Source of the DNA: Triplophysa rosa | Taxonomy: Eukaryota; Chordata; Actinopteri; Cypriniformes; Nemacheilidae | Direction: 5' to 3' | NCBI RefSeq assembly: GCF_024868665.1 | Contig: NW_026634365.1 | Coordinates: forward strand, 39,597-103,596 | Length of the DNA stretch: 64,000 bases | Shown here: positions 56,764-64,000 of the stretch, one piece after another | How the letters are laid out: every line of letters begins with the position of its first letter | Position numbering within the stretch: position 1 is the first letter of the stretch | Made by a program: the position numbers and the translations under genes | The notes under the pieces: model-generated | Databases searched by the model: none | Told to the model about the DNA's origin: nothing | The model's input: only the letters and a program-made list of their open reading frames with translations

Positions 56764-58279
56764 GATGATGATGCTGAGGCAAGAAACTTCAATCACAAAG
56801 ATTGTTAAGAGTTGTTTTTATTTAGCTACATTGTATTATAGCCATATTATATTAAGAAATTAAATCATTTTTATATTCTAGATGTTATTCTTATTGGCTG
56901 AACAAGCACACAAATCAAAGAAAAACGAAAGCACTAAATAGTCAAAAATTGTATTTATAAGAAGATAATTCTTTCTTAGAATCATGTCTCATGTTTAATC
57001 ATATGTAAATAAAACAATGCGAGTTAAAGTAGGACGTGTTCTTATATTCTGTCTGTTTTATTGTGTGTGTTAACTGTAGTTATGCCAACATGTCAAATAT
57101 AATGCTTTAAAAAAATGAATCTGTTTCAAAAGAAAGTAGAAATTGAGGCTTGTGAAGGGTGAACACATATCATAAATCTTTAAAACGTACAAGTAAATTA
57201 TGTTGTAACCTCAATTTAAATAATGTGATTATTTGAACACACTAATTCTGTCATTTTATTGTTGTTTTATATTTACGTAGCCTATGTATTTCTGTATAAA
57301 TGGTGAACACACATCTATTCCAATAAAACATTTGGGTCGAAACGAACTGTGCAGATATACAAATACAGATTATTGAGTGATGTTCGTCTGTGTCTCAGCA
57401 GCGTTAGGATTCTTGACTGTTGTCCTGACACCGGTGCTTCAGTTTTCAGCATGATCCTCGATATAAATACAAGACTGTATTGTTTGTTTTTGAACATTAA
57501 AGCGGTGTTTTTAATTCATTACAGGGAATGCATATGTCAGTGATGATTTCTGGAAGAGGCAGCTGTCATGATAGAAATACATCAGCAGGGGTCGCTGTTC
57601 TCAAAGGGAATTTCAGAGAAAAAACAGTTCACAGTGAGAGGAATAATGTGAGCTGGCTAATAGGATTCACATGTGCCATATATCGTGCTTCAAACTGCAA
57701 AAGTACAAATTTGATGTTACTTTTCTCAATGAATTAGAAAAGCGAAATGCAGACATAATAACAAAAAAAAATACTTGAATGACAAAATATTATAGGAGGT
57801 CCCAAATCGGAGGTCCATAGGAAAAAAAAGATCTGTGCGTTATGTAATCATTTAGGACTTATGTCTGGTGAAAAACCGCATGTGTACATGGCAAAAGCGA
57901 TCGGTCACTGCAATCCCATATAGATTTATTGGTAATATCAGTGATGACGTCTATTGTACATAGCATTTTCTGCCATTTTATGTACCATAAATCTATTCAA
58001 ATTCGCATTAATACTAATAAGATCGAAAAGAACATGAGCAGAAGTTGATACTGGATTTGAAACGTTTTCTGTTATTGAATGGTGTTTTAAGTGCAATGTT
58101 TTGGGAATAACAGTTTTATTACGAACCACTTATGGGTTGCATGGCATCATCTCATGTAAGGTGAATGAAGTAATTTTGACGTTAAAATGAATAAAACAAA
58201 TGCCAAAAAAGCCAACACAAGAATTTTATCTATGGGTGTCTTAAACAAAATCTTTCGGGGGTGCCCTTAAGGCTAAAAT
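56764..58279. other. AT-rich non-coding stretch
   Basis: A possible polyadenylation signal for the plus-strand lectin gene lies at 57008-57013 (aataaa). Open frames near 57330-57740 show no recognisable protein. Confidence 0.4.
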
Positions 58280-58451
58280 ACACTAGAAGACTTTTGCTCA
58301 GATCTTCAGTCTGGACTTGCTGCATAAAGTCTGTGCCAGTCTGCAGATTTGATCAGTTAGTGTGTTTCTATCTGAAACTTTCAAAAAGTCTGCAAGTGTG
58401 TGATGTCTAGTTTACAAAATATAGTTTCAGATTTTAAAAGTCTTGTAGTGT
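58280..58451. mobile_element. Small MITE, 172 bp
   Basis: Ends ACACTAGAAGACTTTT and ACACTACAAGACTTTT (reverse complement), 15 of 16 inverted. Non-coding. Confidence 0.6.
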
Positions 58452-58525
58452 TCCAGCCATTACTCATTTTAGCCGTTTGTTTAATTTACGACGGATGAAA
58501 TTGTACAACGTTACTATCAAAGACG

Positions 58526-58650
58526 ATCCCAGATAGCAACCAAACCAGAAAATCGTTGCGGCCCAAATCCGGCCCACACCCTACTCCCCTTACCACCTCA
58601 TCTGGCCCACATACCGCATGGAATGATGGCACTTGGGTGGTCCAATCGGG
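58526..58650. mobile_element. Left-arm fragment of the CCCAGATAGC palindromic element
   Basis: 'cccagatagcaaccaaacca' followed by 'aaatcgttgcggcccaaatc', matching 37512-37620. Ends after 'cttgggtggtcc'. Confidence 0.85.
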
Positions 58651-58769
58651 TATTACCAATGGTAAGACCATGTCCCTGGCCAGTAAGCCATTGTATTACA
58701 CGGGGGACAGTTAAGGGCAGGATGTCTCCATCAGGGTTATCCTCTACAAGAAAAAGAACATGTTATCAG

Positions 58770-59400
58770 TAGGGTTGGTTATTGTCTGAAATTTATCAAG
58801 ATTCTGCTTATTGATTACGATTCTTATTGATTCCAAAGTGGTAAAAGCAAAGTAAATATTTAGATGTCATTTAGTCTGCCTATTGACTAGTTCACAAAAT
58901 ATATGTATTTATGAGCAGCGTTTTGACAAGAAAGTAAAAGTGACATTTGCAAATGTATCGTAATCTGTACTTATAATATAATATTTAATGCCCAAGATCA
59001 CATTCTATTTCATAACCGTAGCAGCCAGTTACTATAGTAAATATATTGTTAACTTACATTAGGGCTTTGAATAAGATATCAGCAAATCACGGGTTTGCAC
59101 TTGAATTTCTAAGATGATATTAATATTTATATCTCACCTTAAATTGATACTTTACACAAAAATGAAAATTCTGTCACTATTTACTCACTCTTAGATTGTT
59201 CCAAAATTATATACATTTTTTGTTTAGTTCAGCACACAGGAAGATATTTGGAAGAATGTCAGATTTCATCCACCATTTACTGCCATAGTAGGGAAAATAA
59301 ATACTATGGGAGTAAATGGTGGATGAAATCTGACATTCTTATACAATAACAGAATTTCCATTTTTGGGTATCAAACCAAGGATCCGATTCCAGAATGGTT
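58770..59400. mobile_element. hAT-type element related to 19751-20321, with a nested MITE
   Basis: Starts TAGGGTTGG and shares 'gattctgcttat', 'tgcctattgact' and 'atgagcagcgttttg' with the hAT copy at 19.75 kb. A deleted TTAAAGGGA-type MITE (about 59148-59370) sits in it, with a 36-bp hairpin at 59256-59341. Confidence 0.7.
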
Positions 59401-60659
59401 CACAAATCTATTATTACTCGATTAACAACTTTCTATTACATTTCAACATCAATTCGTACCGTTTTCTTAAAATATCTATACTAAATCTGCTAACTAAGTC
59501 ATTTCACACATACCACAGCAGTAGTATATATGCGGGTCATAGTGTCAAAATGATTGACAGGTATGATTGATGGGGTAATTGACCTTTGCGGAGGGGGGTT
59601 GGTGGTGTTGAATTACTTCCGGACCACCCACGTTGCAAGGGACTGCCCACTTGCGTTGACCTTTGACCGTATCCGCCCTTTAGTGTGGTACCGCCCACGT
59701 CGCGTTGAACTTTTGACCGTGCCCTCACATCCCATTTTTCCGGGGCATGTATTAGGGCATGTTTTAGGATGTATTGCTACATATCTTTAGCATGAATGAA
59801 AATATGTAATTTAAAGGAGATGATGAGATCATTATTAATACGCAATCATTGGTTATTTGAACAGCGTTTAAAAATAATAATGAATAAGACAACAACTACA
59901 CAAACACTGTTTGAATAAACAAACAGGTTTAAATGAATAATCGTGTGATTAAATAAATAAATAAAGCATCTATTAATTAAGTAAAGAAGTAAATAAATAA
60001 GTAATTACATAATGTATTCAATATATGAGAGAGGAAAGGCAGAGAGGCCATATGCAGATTACCTGATGTTTTTCAGAGTTTTCACCCCGTCTATAACATT
60101 CCAGTGAGAGGTGTCCGCACCAAGGCTCGTAAATTTGTTTTGAAAGAGGAGGATTGTAACCGGGTGTATTTCAACTTGTTTTCGACCTGTAGGTGACAGC
60201 GTCGGGCGTTTTAATCGGGTACGATTTGTTTTACGTCCATAGCGTGAAATTTGAGTGCTAGCAGCTCGGTTCAAGACGGCGAAGCTTTGTTTAGGAATAA
60301 CAACTGTTCCCCACCTGGCATCAGTAGATCACATGAAACAATGCGTGACGAATCGACCTGTGCGTTACAAGCATTCTATGGGACAAACTCATCTTTAATC
60401 TCGCTATATCTCTCTAACTAATCAGAAAAACAACTCGTCACTAACATTCTGAACATATCCGGGTTTAAAACGAAATGCTAAAACATATACGCTTTATTCG
60501 TCATTATCTGTTTTGTTTAAACACACAACTTGAAGGGAATGCATGATCAATTGCAATTGAAGTACGGGACAGGACACCGCTTCAAATCAAGGTACAATAT
60601 CCTTTCTTATATCATCATATTATATATATAAATTAGAAAACATTCCGCCATGTACGGAC
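59401..60659. other. AT-rich non-coding stretch
   Basis: An AAAT/AAATA microsatellite lies around 59940-60010. No exon recognised. The short GC-richer part at 59575-59750 has repeated 'gttgacctttgaccgt' and 'gttgaacttttgaccgt'. Confidence 0.4.
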
Positions 60660-60674
60660 GTTGGAACCCTGCGT

Positions 60675-60715
60675 AACATCCGTATGTGACGTAACATCCG
60701 CATGTGACGTAACAC
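60675..60715 (+). promoter_or_regulatory. Duplicated CRE-like sites, possible promoter
   Basis: GTGACGTAACATCCGC and GTGACGTAACAC stand 19 bases apart; TGACGTAA is a CRE/ATF-type site. They lie about 500 bp before the exons at 61186. A 5' exon near 60780-60804 ending in gtaaag is possible but not shown. Confidence 0.35.
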
Positions 60716-61185
60716 TATGCTACGCTATGGACTCTGGGTATTGAAGTCCGCTAGCCTATACGAGCCGTAAAAACCCTGCTGTGTTGAGAATTACTGTGTA
60801 TTGAGGTAAAGTAAACATGTTTTGCTATCTGAAAATGTCTATACGCTATACTGATATATATATATATTTAAAACGAACGTTGAGCCACTAATCTATAAAA
60901 ATAAATAGCTTAATTCTTTATAGCCACATGCATGTTTCAATGAATCATGAATCAATTCTAATCATCATCTTAAATCTTTTTATCCAAATCTTTTATCCAT
61001 ATTGTTTTATTTATTAATCAATTATTTTATTTTAATTAATTATTTTAATTATTGTATTTTATTTATTTTATTTTAATTAATTATTATTATTTTTTGTATG
61101 TCGTAACAGGGCATATATTTTATTTAATATATATATTTTTTTATACGTCGTGACATGCCATCTAACTACTATTTCCTCCGTCTAG

Positions 61186-61332
61186 ATTTACAAGGGTCTA
61201 TAGAGCGACCGTTATTTATTGACCTGACACATGACGAGGAGGCTGGCTCCAGCAGCGCGTCGATAGATCTTACCGCGTCTGAAGAGGAGGTTGGCTCCAG
61301 CAGAGCGGTTCCGGACTCCTCATTATTAATCG
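61186..61332 (+). CDS. Exon with two IDLT-acidic motifs
   Basis: 147 bp, acceptor cctccgtctag with a ctaac branch-type motif before it, donor gtaagc. Phase 1 at both ends. Confidence 0.6.
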
Positions 61333-61590
61333 GTAAGCTATGACTACCATTTAATATAGTTACGCCATTGCGGTTTGGTGTCGTTCATCTTTGTTTTTGT
61401 TGTGTTTACTCTAACAGAAAGGAGTTGTGATCTTACCACGGGTGGTGACGCAGGCAGCCTAGTGCCAGAGCCGTCATTATTCATCGGTAAACTATGGCTA
61501 GCATTTAACATAGTTACGCCATTGCGGTTTGGTGTCGTTCATCTTTGTTTTTGCTATGTTTACTCTAACAGAAAGGAGTTGCGGATCCGG
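61319..61590 (+). repeat. Tandem duplication of exon end, intron and exon start
   Basis: 61319-61432 and 61473-61586 are direct copies ('cattattaatcggtaagc' against 'cattattcatcggtaaac', then an 85-bp intron alike at about 95 percent, then 'aaaggagttg'). The period is about 154 bp. Confidence 0.9.
61418..61486 (+). CDS. Small exon in a duplicated intron-exon unit
   Basis: 69 bp, acceptor ctctaacag, donor gtaaac, phase 1 at both ends. Reads ERSCDLTTGGDAGSLVPEPS and LFI. Confidence 0.55.
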
Positions 61591-61862
61591 TGACGATGTG
61601 TCTAACTGGACAGATACACAGCTGAACGTTTGGGAGCTTTCGTCTTGGTCCAGCGAGAGGAGAGGTCTCCGATAAGGCGTCAGCAGACACCGTTAGCCGA
61701 ACAAGAAGACATCGCCGATAATGCTTTTATCGAAGGTGTTAATCATCGCGACGAAGCGCTGGAGAATTCTTTCAACCGTTTGCTGGAGTCATCAAACGAA
61801 CAGATGAGAGAAAGGCTTCTAATAGTTGAACTCCTCTGTGCTATAAACGCCGTACTATTTTC

Positions 61863-62467
61863 TGTCACGGTCCCACCGTCTTGTTTATGAAATTCTAGTC
61901 GTGTGGTGGGATCGGGGCAGAGTCCTTAGGTTGTGTGTGGAGAGAAACACATTATTGTCTGTTTGACAGTAATATACGTTCTCTCCAGTGTCTTGTCATT
62001 GGCCCCATTCCTCTTGTTTCCTCGTTATGTTTCCCTGAGTGTTTAATGTCCCACTCCTGTCCCTTGTCGTTATCCCTCGTTTGTGTTCCTATATATACCC
62101 TCATGTTTCTTTGTCCTGTGCTCGTGGATTGTTCTTATGTACCGTGTATTGTGTTCATGCCTGTCGTCTTGATTCCGTGCCTTGTCCAGTGTTCCTGTTT
62201 CCAGCCTTGTCCTTGTTCCGTGAGTCTTGTGGTCTACCCTGTTGTGTTTTTGATTTAAGACGTTTGGTCGTGTCCTTTAGTTTAGTTCTTGTTTTCATTT
62301 TGCCCCCTCGTGGGAAGTCTTTTATTTCAAGTTTGTTTCTTAGTTTAGTTCCTGTTTTATACCCCCTCGTGGGTTTTGTTTTGTGTGTTTTTGTAAATAA
62401 TTATTTTCTGTTAACCCCTTCACTGCCTGCCTGCGCTTGGGTTCTTCCTGCCATTCCGTTCATGACA
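61863..62467 (+). mobile_element. 5' LTR of a gag-only retroelement
   Basis: 605 bp, starts TGTCACGGTCCC and ends CATGACA. It contains a TATA-like 'ctatatatacc' (62089-62099), the block 'accccctcgtgggttt', and 'gcgcttgggttcttcctgcc' at its end, shared with the LTR at 36807-37318. The element continues past the right edge; its other LTR is not in the window. Confidence 0.8.
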
Positions 62468-62502
62468 GAATCCACGAGCCAGAACTGAACCCAGCAGGCA
62501 GC

Positions 62503-63222
62503 ATGTCTACCCGACGATCCCGTCAGGCTCACCTCCTCTGCAGCCACCGTCAGGGAGATGACAATATTATGAACTATGTTGACCGCTTCCTAAAGGCTGC
62601 AGAGGAGGCAGTTTATACAGAGCAGGTGGTTTTTGGGGAGGCGGAACTCGCGGTCCTGTTCAACGGTGGCCTCAGGGACCCTCTGTCTCGGGCGGAGATG
62701 AGGATGCTGAGACCACTGGACTTCGAGTGCACGGTGAGATATGCCATGAACCGCCCGGAGTCCAGGGTCTCAGCCCAACCCAATCCATCTCCCCTACCCG
62801 CGATCCCGGAGGGTCGCGTCATGGAGATCGGGGTCATCGGCATGGCCGCACCGTCCGCCTCTTCCCCAGCAGCTCCTCTTCCATCCATGAGCATCCGAGG
62901 CCGGCGTAGACGAAGGGAGTCATGGGACTCCCCGTCCGACTCCTCCGGTGCGGAGCTTATCGGGCTCCCAATCGCTTCGCTCCAGCCGGCCACACGTCCT
63001 GTGGGCCGGGCGAAGAAGAAGAGGAAGAGGAGGGAGATGCTGAACCCTGCCCAGCCGGGGATCCAGCCGGCATCCAGTCCGGTGCAGCCGGCATCCAGTC
63101 CGGTGCAGCCGGCATCCAGTCCGGTGCAGCCGGCATCCAGTCCGGTGCAGCCGCTTGTCCAGAGTCCAGTCCGGTGCAGCCGGCATCCAGCCGTCCAGTC
63201 CGGTGTCCAGTCCTGTGTCTAG
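62503..63222 (+). CDS. Gag-like protein of the LTR element, running into tandem repeats
   Basis: Starts ATG at 62503, 36 bases after the LTR. The N-terminal half (MSTRRSRQAHLLCSHRQGDD, then YVDRFLKAAEEAVYTEQVVF and ELAVLFNGGLRDPLSRAEMR) looks like a retroelement gag domain. Then follow a Pro/Ser-rich part (LPAIPEGRVMEIGVIGMAAP), basic clusters (RGRRRRRE; RAKKKRKRRE, nuclear-signal-like) and repeats of QPASSPV coded by 21-bp units, to a stop at 63220-63222. No protease or polymerase follows, so a non-autonomous element is likely. The stop lies in the repeats; other frames stay open to 63922, so the true end may differ. Known family only from memory. Confidence 0.6.
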   Translation: MSTRRSRQAHLLCSHRQGDDNIMNYVDRFLKAAEEAVYTEQVVFGEAELAVLFNGGLRDPLSRAEMRMLRPLDFECTVRYAMNRPESRVSAQPNPSPLPAIPEGRVMEIGVIGMAAPSASSPAAPLPSMSIRGRRRRRESWDSPSDSSGAELIGLPIASLQPATRPVGRAKKKRKRREMLNPAQPGIQPASSPVQPASSPVQPASSPVQPASSPVQPLVQSPVRCSRHPAVQSGVQSCV

Positions 63223-63870
63223 TCTTGTGTCCAGTCCTCTGTGTCCAGTCCAGTGTGTCCAGTCCGGTGATCCAGCCGGCGTCCAGTCCGGTGATCAGCC
63301 GGCGTCCAGTCCGGTGATCAGCCGGCGTCCAGTCCGGTGATCGACCGGCGTCCAGTCCGGTGATCGACCGGCGTCCAGTCCGGTGATCGATCCGGCGTCC
63401 AGTCCGGTGATCGACCGGCTCCAGTCCGGTGATCAGCCGGCTCCAGTCCGGTGTCCAGTCCTGCGTCCAGTCCGGTGTCCAGTCCGCGTCCAGTCCGGTG
63501 TCCAGCCGGCGTCCAGTCCGGTGATCCAGCCGGCGTCCAGTCCGGTGATCCAGCCGGCTTCCAGCCGGGTAGCAGTCCAGCCGGCCTTCCAGCCGGCGTC
63601 AAGCATGTCCAGCCGGCCTTCCAGCCGCTCAGCCATGTCCAGCCGGCTTCCAGCGGCGTCAAGCATGTCCAGCCGGCCTCCAGCCGGCGTCAGCTGTCCA
63701 GCCGGCTTCCAGCCGGCGTCAAGCCTGTCCAGCCGGCCTTCCAGCCGGCGTCAAGCCATGTCCAGCCGGCCTTCCAGCCGGCGTCAAGCCCATGTCCAGC
63801 CGGCCTTCCAGCCGGCGTCAAGCCCATGTCCAGCCGGCCTTCCAGCCGGCGTCAAGCCATGTCCAGCCGG
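63056..63870 (+). repeat. GC-rich minisatellite array
   Basis: First 21-bp units CAGCCGGCATCCAGTCCGGTG (about five, 63065-63160), then shuffled units of 21-24 bp with 'gtccagtccggtgatc', then about 33-bp units 'ccagccggccttccagccgg' with 'cgtcaagc' (63560-63870). The drifting unit length points to unequal exchange; assembly length is unsure. Confidence 0.95.
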
Positions 63871-64000
63871 CCCCTGGGAGACTCCCAGGGCCAAAGACTG
63901 TTCCCCCCGGGACTCCTCCTAAGTCCCCCAGGACTCGCGCCCTCGAGTGCAGCCGGGGACTGGGACTGTTCCCCCCAACCCTTTTGGACTGCCCCCTATG

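Larger units (their letters stand above)
61186..61862 (+). pseudogene. Acidic protein with two SUMO-interaction-like motifs, cut by an LTR element
   Basis: Three plus-strand exons with phase-1 borders: 61186-61332, 61418-61486, and 61572 to the LTR border at 61862. Exon 1 carries LFIDLTHDEE and SIDLTASEEE: hydrophobic cores followed by acids, as in SUMO-interacting motifs. The third exon reads ERSCGSGDDVSNWTDTQLNV and then hits a stop near 61672. A better frame then runs RRQQTPLAEQEDIADNAFIE and ENSFNRLLESSNEQMRERLL up to the LTR, so a frame change is likely. The last part resembles the helical C-terminal tails of Myb/SANT-type fish proteins; that is a guess. Upstream exons were not found. 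Confidence 0.5.

Noticed and set aside
61935..62488. Hydrophobic proteins of 107 and 149 codons
   Set aside because: They fall inside the LTR and have no other support.
63318..63922. Minus- and plus-strand repeat proteins
   Set aside because: Made by the GC-rich minisatellite in alternative frames.

Overview
The window reads as repeat-rich nuclear DNA of a teleost fish, most likely a cyprinid. I infer this from the repeat families: L2-type LINEs ending in the fish 3' tail, a tRNA-derived SINE sharing that tail, 5S-rRNA-derived SINE copies, DIRS-type tyrosine-recombinase retroelements, Tol2-like hAT, Tc1 and piggyBac-like DNA elements, and multi-domain C-type lectin genes. There are no prokaryotic features. 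Most long open frames are transposon remnants or shadows; host coding sequence occurs only as short exons with GT..AG borders.

Layout. 1-3.2 kb: 3-prime-truncated DIRS retroelement (minus). 3.3-3.7 kb: a C-type lectin-like domain exon (minus). 5.8-7.7 kb: GC-rich tandem repeats and a tyrosine-recombinase fragment (minus). 8.75-9.07 kb: a near-perfect 312-bp palindrome. 9.78-10.44 kb: six small hairpins that share one 10-base loop (CGAAGAAATC or a close variant) on different but self-complementary stems; I do not recognise this array and rank it first for follow-up. 11.5-12.4 kb: piggyBac-like element. 12.4-17.2 kb: probably a decayed LTR element. 18.3-23.4 kb: L2 LINE, SINE and two hAT elements with intact 8-bp target duplications; a lectin-type signal-peptide exon (minus) lies at 23.4 kb. 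24-33.5 kb: LINE scrap, LTR-like DNA, a Tol2-like element, a Ngaro/DIRS-like retroelement (minus) and a second DIRS element with both inverted terminal repeats. 34.2-35.3 kb: a solo LTR with perfect 5-bp duplication and a Tc1 deletion derivative.

35.9-39.7 kb holds an unrecognised host gene of at least eight small plus-strand exons with consistent splice phases; one exon is frameshifted and truncated by an LTR and one intron holds a 1.8-kb palindromic element. 40-45.9 kb is a nest of LINE, DIRS and palindromic elements. 46-56.3 kb is a C-type lectin cluster: an older-looking first copy with a two-base deletion in its second lectin domain, an orphan first exon, and a second copy with intact exons and a probable C-terminal tail exon near 56.1 kb. 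The two copies differ by 18 replacement but only 2 silent codons in the second half of the second lectin domain. 58-59.4 kb holds further small DNA elements. 60.7-61.9 kb holds exons of an acidic protein with two SUMO-interaction-like motifs, broken by a gag-only LTR retroelement (61.86 kb to the right edge) whose frame runs into GC-rich tandem repeats.

The lectin exons probably encode secreted or membrane pattern-recognition proteins and form a tandem family shaped by duplication and insertion; the other genes show no functional link to it. One unresolved base (N at 50734) sits exactly on a duplication junction, so that part may be an assembly artefact.
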